This document shows positions 26,450-35,448 of a stretch of 63,842 nt of DNA, piece by piece; positions within the stretch are counted from its first letter, which is position 1, and the number at the start of each line of letters is the position of its first letter. The DNA is taken from the NCBI GenBank assembly GCA_014360825.1, contig JACIWT010000013.1, forward strand, positions 1-63,842, read 5' to 3'. This DNA comes from Chloroflexota bacterium (GTDB lineage Bacteria > Chloroflexota > Anaerolineae > UBA2200 > JACIWT01). Below the pieces are notes generated by a model. The model was not told where the DNA came from. It ran no database searches and was given only the letters and a program-made list of their open reading frames with translations. A program made the position numbers and the translations under genes.

Positions 26450-26479
26450 TTGACAACTCTCCCGAATCTGGGGTATAGT
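26450..26479 (+). promoter_or_regulatory. Sigma-70-type promoter for radC operon
   Basis: Consensus TTGACA (26450-26455) and TATAGT (26474-26479) are separated by 18 bases. The leader before the radC ATG at 26512 is about 26 bases and holds a GGAGGAG ribosome site. Confidence 0.7.
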
Positions 26480-26511
26480 CCAGTCCAGGCGATCCATATT
26501 TGGAGGAGAAT

Positions 26512-27261
26512 ATGCCAAAGCAAGCGACTGGTGAGGAACGTGTGGAATATGGCCCGTTGATGAAGGACACCCCGACGGGCGAACGCCCCCGCGAGCGTTT
26601 AGAGAACTACGGGCCTGGCGCTCTTTCCAACGCCGAACTGTTGGCCATCATCCTGCGCACGGGCGTGGGAGGCGAGAGCGTAGTTGCCGTGGCCCAGCGC
26701 GTCCTGGCCAAATACGGCGGGCTGGCTGGCTTAGCCCAGGCCACGATCGGCGAACTCTGTCACGAACACGGCCTCGGCAAGGCGAAGGCCGTCACTCTAA
26801 AGGCCGCTTTCGAACTGGGCCGCCGTCTCCTCGCTACTGCGCCTGAGGAGCGACCCCAGATACGCTCCCCTGCCGATGCTGCCAATCTGCTAATGGCCGA
26901 TATGAGCCTGCTAACGCAGGAACACCTCTGCGTTCTCCTCCTGGATAGCAAGCACCGCGTTTTGCGCCGGCACGAGGTCTACGTCGGCAACGTCAACACC
27001 TCTGTTGTGCGCATCGGGGAATTGTTCCGCGAGGCGGTGCGTGATAATTGCGCCGCTCTTCTGGTTGCTCACAATCATCCCAGCGGCGACCCCACGCCCT
27101 CACCAGAGGACGTAGCGGTTACTGAACAAATGATCGAGGCCGGCAAATTGCTTGGCGTTGACGTGCTGGATCACCTAGTTATAGGCCACCAGCGCTACGT
27201 CTCCCTCAAAGAGCGTGGCCTGGCCTTCGACAAAGGAGGGAAGATCTCCCATGCCCATTAA
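26512..27261 (+). CDS. radC: RadC family JAB/MPN-domain protein
   Basis: A 249-residue RadC protein. The N-terminal helix-hairpin-helix part ([35 protein letters not shown]) precedes the JAB1/MPN metalloprotease-like domain with the zinc motif [14 protein letters not shown]. The annotated DNA repair role of RadC is historically doubtful; the biochemical activity is not established. The ATG at 26512 has GGAGGAG directly upstream. The next gene begins inside its 3' end. Confidence 0.93.
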   Translation: MPKQATGEERVEYGPLMKDTPTGERPRERLENYGPGALSNAELLAIILRTGVGGESVVAVAQRVLAKYGGLAGLAQATIGELCHEHGLGKAKAVTLKAAFELGRRLLATAPEERPQIRSPADAANLLMADMSLLTQEHLCVLLLDSKHRVLRRHEVYVGNVNTSVVRIGELFREAVRDNCAALLVAHNHPSGDPTPSPEDVAVTEQMIEAGKLLGVDVLDHLVIGHQRYVSLKERGLAFDKGGKISHAH

Positions 27262-28057
27262 TATCCCTACGAAGGAGAATGACAAATTACGCCAAGTTGT
27301 GGAACGTATCAACCAGGATGCAGAATTACACCAGTTCTGGCGATGTGCCAATATTACTGCTGTGGATCGGCTGGGTCTCAGCGACCACGGTGAGGTGCAC
27401 GTCCGCATCATCGCCAATATTGCCCTGAAGTTGCTGCGCTTGCTCCTCGAAGCCAATATCCAACCAAACGTCGTCCATAATTACGGGCTGACAAACGATG
27501 ACGCCGAGGTAATTGTGGTGACAGCATCTTGTCTGCACGACTTGGGCATCAGCATTCACCGTGACCACCATGAGGGTTACAGCCTATGGCTGGCCTACCC
27601 CAAACTCAAGGAACTCTACGCCGAAATCTACGACGTCTCAACCTGCACGATTATGATCTGCGAGACACTGCACGCTATCATTGCACACAGCCGCGAAGAG
27701 CAGTGCTTGACCCTGGAGGCAGGCGTAGTGAAGGTGGCCGACGCACTGGACATGACCAAAGGTCGCTCGCGCATCCCCTTTGAGGCGGGCGTGGTCAATA
27801 TTCACTCGGTGTCTGCGGCTGCCATTGACCACATCGAGCTGAAGAAAGGAGAGACGCGTCCGATTCGCATCGAGGTGCAGATGAACAATTCTGCCGGTAT
27901 CTTTCAGTTAGACGAACTCTTGAAAAACAAATTGGAGCGGTCGAGCATCGCGCCCTACGTAGAGGTCGTGGCACGCATTGAGGGCGAAGTGGAAAAGCAT
28001 TTGATCGAGGTCTACAGTCTGGGCGCTGGAGCGAATCCGACGCCGCCACATTCCTGA
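27251..28057 (+). CDS. HD-domain phosphohydrolase-like protein
   Basis: A 268-residue protein. [19 protein letters not shown] and [20 protein letters not shown] carry the His and His-Asp ligands of the HD metal site, and a later VKVADALDM supplies the distal Asp. The C-terminal part (about 190-260) is a small alpha/beta domain that is not recognised. The substrate is unknown; members of the superfamily act on nucleotides or cyclic dinucleotides. The ATG at 27251 overlaps radC by 11 bases, with GGAGG upstream. Confidence 0.82.
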   Translation: MPINIPTKENDKLRQVVERINQDAELHQFWRCANITAVDRLGLSDHGEVHVRIIANIALKLLRLLLEANIQPNVVHNYGLTNDDAEVIVVTASCLHDLGISIHRDHHEGYSLWLAYPKLKELYAEIYDVSTCTIMICETLHAIIAHSREEQCLTLEAGVVKVADALDMTKGRSRIPFEAGVVNIHSVSAAAIDHIELKKGETRPIRIEVQMNNSAGIFQLDELLKNKLERSSIAPYVEVVARIEGEVEKHLIEVYSLGAGANPTPPHS

Positions 28058-28069
28058 CGTGGGGCAGTG

Positions 28070-28606
28070 ATGGGGCAGATCAGACAACCGGAGCCAGTGA
28101 AACTATTCGCCAGCCTGTTCGCCGGGCGAGTCGAACTGTTAGACGAGGCCATCGTGCATCTGGCCGCGGAATTCGGGTCAGTGGACTTCTGCAGCGACAT
28201 CTTGCCATTCGACCACACCGATTTCTATACCCCGGAGTTCGGGCCCGATCTGGTGCGCCGCTTCGTAACCTTCGAGCCACTGATGGACCCTGGTGATCTG
28301 GCGGCTGTAAAGCGACGCACAAACGAGATCGAACTCCTGTGGGCGGTGAATGGACGGCGGCAGGTGAATATTGACCCCGGCTACATCTCGGCTGGCAAGG
28401 TGGTGTTGGCCACCACGAAAGACCATGCCCACCGGCTATATTTGGGTGGGGGCATCTACGCCGAGGTCACGCTCCACTATCACAAGGGCACCTTCGAGCC
28501 CTGGTCATGGACCTACCCGGACTACGCCAGCCCTGGTTACATCGCCCTATTCAACGATTTGCGACAGCGATATATGAAACAGTTGCGAGGCAGCAGCAGG
28601 CACTGA
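28070..28606 (+). CDS. DUF4416 family protein
   Basis: A 178-residue protein recognised as DUF4416 from its start MGQIRQPEPVKLFASLFAG and from FDHTDFYTPEFGPDLVRRFV, KRRTNEIELLW and VNIDPGYISAGKVVLATTKD. The function is unknown; the family is found in Chloroflexota and other thermophile-rich phyla. It sits 12 bases after the HD gene. The ATG at 28070 is used rather than the adjoining GTG at 28067. Confidence 0.85.
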   Translation: MGQIRQPEPVKLFASLFAGRVELLDEAIVHLAAEFGSVDFCSDILPFDHTDFYTPEFGPDLVRRFVTFEPLMDPGDLAAVKRRTNEIELLWAVNGRRQVNIDPGYISAGKVVLATTKDHAHRLYLGGGIYAEVTLHYHKGTFEPWSWTYPDYASPGYIALFNDLRQRYMKQLRGSSRH

Positions 28607-28629
28607 CCCCACATAAACATCGAACATCC

Positions 28630-28645
28630 GTTCACTGGAGTGAAC
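28630..28645. promoter_or_regulatory. Perfect 7-bp inverted repeat upstream of glpK
   Basis: GTTCACT and AGTGAAC are separated by GG, 65 bases before the glpK start. It may be an operator for a glycerol-responsive repressor. No good -35/-10 pair was found beside it. Confidence 0.35.
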
Positions 28646-28709
28646 AGTTCGTCACTCACCACTATGGAGAAGATTTCTTCTGTTTGCAGACGAAAGGCGG
28701 GTTAGACTG

Positions 28710-30227
28710 ATGCAAGGAGAATACGCGGCAGCAGTGGATCAGGGAACTACAGGCACTCGGTTCATGATCTTCAGTCGAGATGGCCACGTCGTGGCGTCAG
28801 ATTATGCTGAACACAGGCAGATTTACCCGCAGCCTGGGTGGGTGGAACACGATCCGCTGGAGATATGGGAAAAAACGTGCCAGGTCATTGCTGGAGCACT
28901 GGCGAAAAGCAAGATAGATCCCAGGCGGATTGCGGGCATCGGGGTCACGAACCAACGCGAAACAACAGTCATCTGGGACCCTGAGACAGGTCAGCCGTAT
29001 TACAATGCCATCGTGTGGCAATGCACACGCACTCGTGAGATCTGCCAGCGCTTGATGGACGATGGTCTGGAAGCAATGATCCGCAGGATCACCGGCCTGC
29101 CTATCGCCACTTACTTCTCCGGGCCTAAGATCAAATGGGTTTTAGACCACGTGCCGGATGTGAGGCAACGGGCCCAGCGAGGGCGCGCCCTTTTTGGCAA
29201 TATAGACACCTGGATTATCTGGAACCTCACTGGCGGTCCGAGAGGCGGAGCCCACGTGACGGACGTTACCAATGCCTCGCGCACTATGCTCATGAACCTG
29301 CAAACCCTCGATTGGGACGAGGAATTGCTACGCCTCCTTGATATCCCGCGCCAGATGTTGCCCTCCATCCGGCCGTCAAGCGACGTAAATGGCTATGGTA
29401 TCACCGAAGTCCAGGGACCAGCGAGGGCCGCCATCCCTGTTTCTGGTGACCTGGGCGACCAGCAGGCTGCGCTTTTCGGTCAGACTTGTTTTGACCCCGG
29501 TGAGGCAAAGAATACCTATGGCACCGGGTGCTTCATGCTCTTGAACACCGGCCAGCAAGCCGTTGCCTCTAAAAGCGGTCTCTTGACGACAGTGGCCTAT
29601 GGACTGGCTGAGGGCAAAGCTACGTATGCCCTGGAAGGCTCCATCGCCATCACTGGCGCAGCCATCCAGTGGTTACGTGACAACCTGGGGCTGATCAAGG
29701 ACGCTGCCGAAACAGAAATCGTTGCCCAGTCTGTAGAGGATGCAGGGGGGATTTACTTTGTCCCGGCATTCTCTGGGCTTTTCGCGCCTTATTGGGATAT
29801 GTACGCGCGTGGAGTGATCGTTGGTCTCACCCGATACGTGACTAGGGCTCATCTGGTTCGGGCCGCACTGGAGGCTATCTGCTATCAGACCGCCGATGTG
29901 TTGCACGCTATGCGTGCTGATTCCGGCATTAGACTAAAGGCACTGAAAGTGGATGGTGGGGCGGTGGTCAATAACTTCCTGATGCAACTCCAAGCGGATA
30001 TCCTGGGCGTACCGGTGGTCCGCCCGGTGGTAAATGAAACAACGGCACTGGGTGCGGCCTATGCAGCGGGCTTGGCCACTGGCCTGTGGGCCAATCTGGA
30101 CGAACTGCGAACTAACTGGAGCGTGGACCGCATCTTCCAGCCGCTCTGGCCTGAGGAAAAGCGGGCTGCCGGGTACGCAGGTTGGCAGAAAGCCGTCGCC
30201 CGGGCCCGTGGCTGGCTGGAGAAATAA
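28710..30227 (+). CDS. glpK: Glycerol kinase
   Basis: A 505-residue FGGY-family kinase that phosphorylates glycerol to sn-glycerol 3-phosphate. Motifs are [14 protein letters not shown] at residues 8-21, [48 protein letters not shown] and [20 protein letters not shown]. Length matches the family. It is convergent with the glycerol-3-phosphate dehydrogenase genes at 30300-33397, which would use its product. No glycerol facilitator gene is seen in the window. Confidence 0.96.
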   Translation: MQGEYAAAVDQGTTGTRFMIFSRDGHVVASDYAEHRQIYPQPGWVEHDPLEIWEKTCQVIAGALAKSKIDPRRIAGIGVTNQRETTVIWDPETGQPYYNAIVWQCTRTREICQRLMDDGLEAMIRRITGLPIATYFSGPKIKWVLDHVPDVRQRAQRGRALFGNIDTWIIWNLTGGPRGGAHVTDVTNASRTMLMNLQTLDWDEELLRLLDIPRQMLPSIRPSSDVNGYGITEVQGPARAAIPVSGDLGDQQAALFGQTCFDPGEAKNTYGTGCFMLLNTGQQAVASKSGLLTTVAYGLAEGKATYALEGSIAITGAAIQWLRDNLGLIKDAAETEIVAQSVEDAGGIYFVPAFSGLFAPYWDMYARGVIVGLTRYVTRAHLVRAALEAICYQTADVLHAMRADSGIRLKALKVDGGAVVNNFLMQLQADILGVPVVRPVVNETTALGAAYAAGLATGLWANLDELRTNWSVDRIFQPLWPEEKRAAGYAGWQKAVARARGWLEK

Positions 30228-30299
30228 CCAGCGTGGGTGGGTTCCTTCACCACTCGTAATCCCTCTGTACGGCCTCGTTTCCGTATATTGAGGGTGGCT

Positions 30300-30668
30300 C
30301 TATCTAACCGGCATGTCTCGGCTGGCAATCACATCAATCCCGGTCCCTGCAGCATCGGCGAGAATGACCTGGCCCAGTGTAACCGGCGCTTGTACCTCGA
30401 TCTCTCTCAGCAAGTTCAGTATGGTAGGGATGCCGGCTTTTGGCACAGGAGCCGCAGTGCGCACTGGCACAAGGGGCCAGCGCCCGCCACGGACGCGTAC
30501 GGTTGTCGCGACCATGCGACGAGGATCGGTTAACTCCGTGCGGACGTATTCCAGGCCGCGCTTGCAAGCCTGACCCTCGGCATCCCGCAACTCTCCGTTT
30601 TCGCAAATGGCTCGAATACGGCAGCCCATCGGGCAAGTAGTGCAGATAAATTCTCGTACTTGGCTCAT
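30300..30668 (-). CDS. DUF1667 protein, small subunit-like partner of the G3P dehydrogenase
   Basis: A 122-residue protein of the DUF1667 family. It has FICTTCPMGCRIRA near residue 8 and a later GQACKRGLEY; the Cys pattern suggests an iron-sulfur or metal site. The family is commonly encoded with the two flavoproteins of anaerobic-type glycerol-3-phosphate oxidation, as here. It starts 6 bases after the preceding gene and ends the operon. Its exact role is not known to me. Confidence 0.85.
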   Translation of the reverse strand: MSQVREFICTTCPMGCRIRAICENGELRDAEGQACKRGLEYVRTELTDPRRMVATTVRVRGGRWPLVPVRTAAPVPKAGIPTILNLLREIEVQAPVTLGQVILADAAGTGIDVIASRDMPVR

Positions 30669-30674
30669 GCTCTC

Positions 30675-31949
30675 TCAATCTGCCTTAGCGATGTCCACCA
30701 CTACGCTATCTGTATTCTCCAGCCATCGACCTACTCGCGGCTCCATCTCAATCTGGATCATCTCACCCGGGCGCACGTAACGGAGCGTTTTTCGAAATAA
30801 CTCTTTGGTTTCGGCAGTGACAGTCAACCTCGTCTTTTCCTCGATGGGTTGCCGGACACGCAACTGAAGTTGAACTCCTTGCTCTAACAACGCGTCAAGT
30901 CCAAAGACCTGGGGCACGACGAGCCGTACATTCTTGCCGGCCACAGTTCGTATTCTCTTCCCACTCGCCCGGTCTAAGCCCAACACATGCTCAGCGGCAC
31001 TGCGCCCCGCTACTTCTCCAGCCCGGGTTACCCAATCCACTAGGTCATAGACGTGTACCACATTGCCTGCTGCGAATACCCCCCTTAACGACGTTCCCAT
31101 CCGCTCATCTACTATCGGCCCACCTGTTGCCGGATCCATGTGTATTCCCATACGCCGTGAGAGTTCGTTCTCCGGGATCAAGCCCACCGAGAGCAACAAG
31201 GTGTCGCAGGGGATAACCTCTTCGGTACCAGGGATCGGACGTCTTTGCTCATCCACTGCGACACTGACCACAGCCTCCACCCGCTTGCGCCCTCGGACTT
31301 CTGCAACCGTGCGACAAAATTCCAGCGGGATGTTGTAGTCGCGTATGCACTGGACATAATTACGGCTGAGGCCATTTAGGTAGGGCATGTTCTCCAACAC
31401 GCGCTCTACCACCGCGCCCTCAAACGTCAGTCGGCGGGCCATAATCATGCCGATGTCCCCAGAGCCTAGGATAACGAAGCGCCGGCCTGGCATATAGCCC
31501 TCGATATTGACTAGCCGCTGTGCTGTGCCCGCCGTATATACCCCCGCCGGACGGGTGCCAGGGATGGCAAGTGCGCCTCGTGTCCGTTCGCGGCAACCCA
31601 TTGCCAGCACAATGGCCTTGGGATGTACCTCCACGATGCCATCGCGGGGGTTGGTAACGTAAATGCGTCGGTCAGGTAGGACATCCAGCACCATTGAGTC
31701 GAGCAGTGCCTGGACACCAGCCTGTCGCGCGCGTTCGATGTAACGTTGGGCGTATTCTGGCCCAGTTAAATCTTGGGCGAAAATCTCAACCCCAAAACCA
31801 TTGTGGATACACTGCTGGAGGATGCCGCCCAACTCGATTTCGCGCTCGATGATCAGAACGCTAACCTCCCGTTCCGCTGCGGCTGTGGCAGCGGCCAGAC
31901 CCGCAGGTCCGCTACCGACCACGGCGACATCAGTAGTCATGGTCTTCAA
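30675..31949 (-). CDS. FAD-dependent NAD(P)-disulfide-oxidoreductase-type subunit of the G3P dehydrogenase operon
   Basis: A 424-residue flavoprotein with FAD-binding VVGSGPAGLAAATAAAERE near the N-terminus, a second dinucleotide site (FVILGSGDIGMIMARRL) and a C-terminal GVFAAGNVVHVYDLVDWV. It likely passes electrons from the GlpA-like subunit to another carrier. The TTG at 31949 is chosen because AAAGGAGG stands 7 bases upstream and the codon overlaps the previous stop as TTGA; an ATG at 31940 has a poor distance. Confidence 0.85.
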   Translation of the reverse strand: MKTMTTDVAVVGSGPAGLAAATAAAEREVSVLIIEREIELGGILQQCIHNGFGVEIFAQDLTGPEYAQRYIERARQAGVQALLDSMVLDVLPDRRIYVTNPRDGIVEVHPKAIVLAMGCRERTRGALAIPGTRPAGVYTAGTAQRLVNIEGYMPGRRFVILGSGDIGMIMARRLTFEGAVVERVLENMPYLNGLSRNYVQCIRDYNIPLEFCRTVAEVRGRKRVEAVVSVAVDEQRRPIPGTEEVIPCDTLLLSVGLIPENELSRRMGIHMDPATGGPIVDERMGTSLRGVFAAGNVVHVYDLVDWVTRAGEVAGRSAAEHVLGLDRASGKRIRTVAGKNVRLVVPQVFGLDALLEQGVQLQLRVRQPIEEKTRLTVTAETKELFRKTLRYVRPGEMIQIEMEPRVGRWLENTDSVVVDIAKAD

Positions 31950-33397
31950 TGATCCACCTCCTTTGTGCCGCGCACCACGAGTTCTGAGCCAGGTCCGTTC
32001 AATGTTACTTTCGTCGCAGGACAACCCAATTCCCTGGCCAGGATCTCAAGCACGCGGGGGGTGTCGAAACCGCCTTGACAGCGACCAGAACCGCACCGTG
32101 TGCGCCGCTTGATAGCGTCGTAATTGCGGGCTGGGACAAGGCCATGAATGGCTGCTACGATCTCGCCCTCCGTGACGGTCTCGCAACGGCAAACGATGCG
32201 CCCATAGCGTGGATCAGTGGCAATCAGAGCCGCCCGTTCGCGATGCGAAAGTTCGCTGAAGTCGGGCGGAGGAACACGGATGGGGTTGTAATCCGATTTC
32301 GGGTATAAAGCCAGGCCCTCCTCTCGCAAGATCTCCACCACCCTCTCTGCAATGGCTGGTGCAGCCGAAAGCCCGGGTGATTCAATGCCTGCCACGTTGA
32401 TCAGCCCAGGTGCTTCCCGCGCAGCCTCGATGAGGAAATCACCCGTGCTACCCACTGCACGTAGCCCGGCGAAAACTCGGATGACCGCTCGTGGGTCGAG
32501 AGAAGGCACGAGCCTTTGTGCGCCGTGAAGGACTTCGTCCAAACCCTCGGCAGTGACTCGTGTATCCTCTTTACTTTCGATATCCTGCGCGTTGGGGCCG
32601 ACCATAGTGTTGCCGTGGGTGGTGGTGGTTACCACAATGCCTTTGCTAACAGGTGTGGGACAGGGGAATAGGACGCTACGCACCGGGCTCATTTCGCGAT
32701 CGAAAACGAAATATTCGCCCCGGCGTGGACGGATGGTGAATCCGTCCAGCCCGGCCATGCGCATGATCTCATCTGCATACACTCCAGCGGCATTGACTAC
32801 AAAATGCGAACGAAATGACTGCGTACCAGCAACCACACCCTTCACACGCCCTTCGTGGCGCAGTAGGCCGGTCACTTCGGTTTCCAATCGGACTTCGACT
32901 CCGTTTGCTACTGCGTTCTCCGCCGCGGCTATCGTCAGGCCAAATGGATCTACAATCCCACCACTGGGAGTATAAAGTGCAGCCCTGACCTCTGGGTTGA
33001 TGTGAGGTTCGGCCCGGATCATTTCCTCTCTTGAGATAATGCGCAGCCCCGGCACACCATTGCGCTGGCCACGCTTGAGTAAATCGTCAAGCGTCTGCAC
33101 ATCGTCATCTGAGAAAGCCACGACATAGGTGCCACAGCGCAGGAAATGCACGCCCAGTTCTGTACAGAGTTGGTCATACATTGCGTTCCCGCCCACATTC
33201 AGGATGGCTTTTTGTGTGCCGGGCTTGGGATCATATCCTGCGTGGACGATGGCTGTGTTGGCTTTGGAAGCGCCACAGCAAACGTCTGCCTCTTTATCCA
33301 AAAGCAGGATTTTGAGTTGGTAGCGGGATAGGGCGCGGGCGATCAGACAACCCACGACTCCAGCACCAACAACGGCGACGTCATAGACCTCGGACAT
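31946..33397 (-). CDS. glpA: Glycerol-3-phosphate dehydrogenase, GlpA-like with C-terminal BFD-type [2Fe-2S] domain
   Basis: A 483-residue flavoprotein of the DAO family that oxidises glycerol 3-phosphate to dihydroxyacetone phosphate. The FAD site VAVVGAGVVGCLIARAL is near residue 7. VNAAGVYADEI and GRIVCRCETVTEGEIV with CGSGRCQGGFDTPRV mark the C-terminal Cys-rich domain (C-x-C and C-x4-C). The ATG at 33397 has AGGT 4 bases upstream; a GTG at 33415 is possible. It pairs functionally with glpK. Confidence 0.9.
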   Translation of the reverse strand: MSEVYDVAVVGAGVVGCLIARALSRYQLKILLLDKEADVCCGASKANTAIVHAGYDPKPGTQKAILNVGGNAMYDQLCTELGVHFLRCGTYVVAFSDDDVQTLDDLLKRGQRNGVPGLRIISREEMIRAEPHINPEVRAALYTPSGGIVDPFGLTIAAAENAVANGVEVRLETEVTGLLRHEGRVKGVVAGTQSFRSHFVVNAAGVYADEIMRMAGLDGFTIRPRRGEYFVFDREMSPVRSVLFPCPTPVSKGIVVTTTTHGNTMVGPNAQDIESKEDTRVTAEGLDEVLHGAQRLVPSLDPRAVIRVFAGLRAVGSTGDFLIEAAREAPGLINVAGIESPGLSAAPAIAERVVEILREEGLALYPKSDYNPIRVPPPDFSELSHRERAALIATDPRYGRIVCRCETVTEGEIVAAIHGLVPARNYDAIKRRTRCGSGRCQGGFDTPRVLEILARELGCPATKVTLNGPGSELVVRGTKEVDH

Positions 33398-33508
33398 AAT
33401 TACCTGACTCTCCACCGGAGGGTGATCTCGAGCTCCGTAATTGGGCAGTATGAATGTGGGATGACCAGAGGGTCCTTTTGTTCTTGAGTGTATTCCTTGC
33501 TACGCGGG

Positions 33509-33537
33509 ATTGTAATCGGAGGGAGCAGGAACGTCAA
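33509..33537 (-). promoter_or_regulatory. Sigma-70-type promoter for the glpA operon
   Basis: On the minus strand TTGACG (33532-33537) and TACAAT (33509-33514) are separated by 17 bases. The leader to the ATG at 33397 is about 105 bases. Confidence 0.6.
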
Positions 33538-33558
33538 TAACCCATAGGTGCGCAATGT

Positions 33559-33574
33559 GACTCCTCTAGGAGTC
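33559..33574. promoter_or_regulatory. Perfect 7-bp inverted repeat between divergent promoters
   Basis: GACTCCT and AGGAGTC are separated by CT and stand between the glpA promoter (33509-33537) and the rightward promoter (33591-33619). The position fits an operator that controls one or both. Confidence 0.4.
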
Positions 33575-33590
33575 TGTGTGCATCGGCCCT

Positions 33591-33619
33591 TTGACACACC
33601 CGAAACTATAAATTACAAT
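33591..33619 (+). promoter_or_regulatory. Sigma-70-type promoter for the YbaK-type gene
   Basis: Consensus TTGACA (33591-33596) and TACAAT (33614-33619) are separated by 17 bases; the start would be near 33626. Confidence 0.65.
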
Positions 33620-33654
33620 TCGTTTACGTAGGGGGATGAAGCCGTAAGGCAATT

Positions 33655-34197
33655 GTGGACTCTATATATGGAGTGTCTGCGGCAGAGAACCTCCTAAAGG
33701 ATGTTTCTGGTTGTAGCGACGCAATGGCCGAGAAGACCAACTCTATGCGCCTACTGGAAGCGCGGAAAGTATCCTACGAAGTCTATACCTTTTCACCAGA
33801 TATCCACTCCGCTCAGGGACTGGCTGAAGCGATAGGCCTCCCCGCCAGCCAAGTTTTTAAGACATTGGTGGTACAACGCGAACGAGGGCGTCCCCTCTTG
33901 GTTATGGTACCTGGGGACAGAGAACTCGACCTCAAACGTCTGGCCCAATCCATCGGGGAGAAGAAACTGCGGATGGCGACACAAAAAGAAGCCGAGACGC
34001 TCACCGGACTGCAGGTGGGGGGTATCTCCGCACTGGCACTGCTCCACAAAGGCTTCGAAATATATATTGACCGCTCGGCTCTAGCGCTCTCTCGGGTGGT
34101 GGTGAGCGCCGGACGACGCGGCATCAACCTGGGGCTGGCGGTGAGTGACCTGATTCGCGTGACCGGCGCGAAAATGGTGGATGCGGCGGAGGGATGA
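33655..34197 (+). CDS. ybaK: YbaK/EbsC-type aminoacyl-tRNA deacylase
   Basis: A 180-residue member of the YbaK/ProX fold, whose best known members hydrolyse Cys-tRNA(Pro). Motifs are FKTLVVQ (with the catalytic Lys), LVMVPGDRELDLKRLA, VGGISALALL and DRSALALSRVVVSAGRRG. The usual family start corresponds to the ATG at 33724. The GTG at 33655 is listed because TAAGG stands 5 bases upstream and it suits the promoter at 33591; the first 23 residues would then be an extension. The choice is uncertain. Confidence 0.85.
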   Translation: MDSIYGVSAAENLLKDVSGCSDAMAEKTNSMRLLEARKVSYEVYTFSPDIHSAQGLAEAIGLPASQVFKTLVVQRERGRPLLVMVPGDRELDLKRLAQSIGEKKLRMATQKEAETLTGLQVGGISALALLHKGFEIYIDRSALALSRVVVSAGRRGINLGLAVSDLIRVTGAKMVDAAEG

Positions 34198-34201
34198 GAA
34201 T

Positions 34202-35097
34202 ATGCTGACCGGAATCCATTTCCTCCTGACGTATGCTTGCAATCAAGAGTGCGACCATTGTTTCGTCTACTCTGGCCCAAATGCCAAGGGGACGTTCACT
34301 TTGGACCAGCTGGAACAGGTGTACGAGGAACTGGTCCGCTTGGGAACTATTGACTGGGTCTATTTTGAGGGTGGTGAGCCTTTTCTCTTCTATCCCTTGA
34401 TGGTAGAAGGCATCCGAATGGCCCGTGACCGCGGCTTTAGGACTGGCATTGTTACCAATTCATACTGGGCCACGTCGGTAGAAGACGCGGAACTTTGGCT
34501 TCGTCCCATCCAAGCGCTCGATCTGGCTGATCTCAGCGTGAGTGATGACGCCTTTCATAGCGACGATGTCGAGCATAGCCTGGCCAAGAACGCGCTGACA
34601 GCAGCACGGAAGATGGGTCTACCTGTGGGCTCGATTTGCATCGAGGAACCCCGAATCGAAATGCCAGTGGGCGAGGCCAAAGGGTCACCGGTGGTCGGGG
34701 GCGGCGCAATGCTGCGCGGCCGGGCGGTGGAGAAACTCGTCGGTGGCCTTCCCACCCGGCCGTACACCGAGTTCACCGAATGCCCCTATGAGAACTTGCG
34801 GGACCCCGAACGGGTTCACCTGGATGCTACGGCCACGTACATCTATGTCAGGGACTGAGTATGGGCAACATGTGGGAGACTCCATTGTCACGTCTCGTTG
34901 CTGCCTACGATCCCGATGCCCACCCCATTTGCGGTCCCCTCTTACGCGGCGGGCCAGCCAGACTTATTAGTGAATACGACGTTGAGCATACTGCCGAGTA
35001 TGTAGATGCTTGCCATTGTTGCTACGTGACCCGTTTGGCTCTACTCGATCGCTTCCCGGAGTATCTGGCACCGCGGCAGGTATACGGGTTGGAGTAG
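34202..35097 (+). pseudogene. Radical SAM protein with a -1 frameshift
   Basis: The N-terminal part carries the radical SAM cluster motif CNQECDHC (about residues 14-21) and VYFEGGEPFLFYP, so it would bind a [4Fe-4S] cluster and S-adenosylmethionine. The frame ends early at 34858. The next frame continues without a gap in homology-like sequence: YGHVHLCQGLSMGNMWETPL, then Cys-rich CHCCYVTR up to 35097. Between GAT (34823-34825) and TAC (34828-34830) only two bases remain, so one base is missing at 34826-34828. A sequencing error or a real mutation are both possible. The ATG at 34202 has GGAGG upstream. Confidence 0.8.
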
Positions 35098-35103
35098 GGC
35101 AAT

Positions 35104-35412
35104 TCAACCCGCCTTTGCTTTCTCGTACTCATCCTGGGTGATAAAGGTGCCGCCGCTGATCTCTTGCGCGTCAATGCGCATGTTCTCATCCAAGTGTATC
35201 TCCGCCCGCATCAGTTGGTAGCACCGATCGTCCATGATCTCCTTGACGAGCGTGTAGCCGGTGCCCGTTTCATCTGGATTCAGGTCATAGCGGCAATCAG
35301 CGCGCACGCGGACTACACTACCACATCGTTGGCACCGCACATAGAGCCAAATCACGTCAGCGTTCTCATCCTCGCCGCCGAATAATGCCCCCAAACGCTT
35401 CAGAAAACCCAT
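35104..35412 (-). CDS. Small zinc-ribbon-like protein, unknown function
   Basis: A 102-residue soluble protein. VRCQRCGSVVRVRADCRYDLN supplies three cysteines in a CxxC-x9-C pattern that could bind a metal, and the rest is mixed alpha/beta. No family is recognised. It ends 6 bases from the convergent radical SAM gene and starts 36 bases after the DUF2142-like gene. Confidence 0.7.
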   Translation of the reverse strand: MGFLKRLGALFGGEDENADVIWLYVRCQRCGSVVRVRADCRYDLNPDETGTGYTLVKEIMDDRCYQLMRAEIHLDENMRIDAQEISGGTFITQDEYEKAKAG

Positions 35413-35448
35413 GTTCTACACACTCCTCATCTGGACTCCGCAGCGATC

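Noticed and set aside
30228-30299. Shared terminator between convergent glpK and the DUF1667 gene
   Set aside because: No hairpin with a T-run could be found in these 72 bases; only a weak GGTG/CACC pairing.
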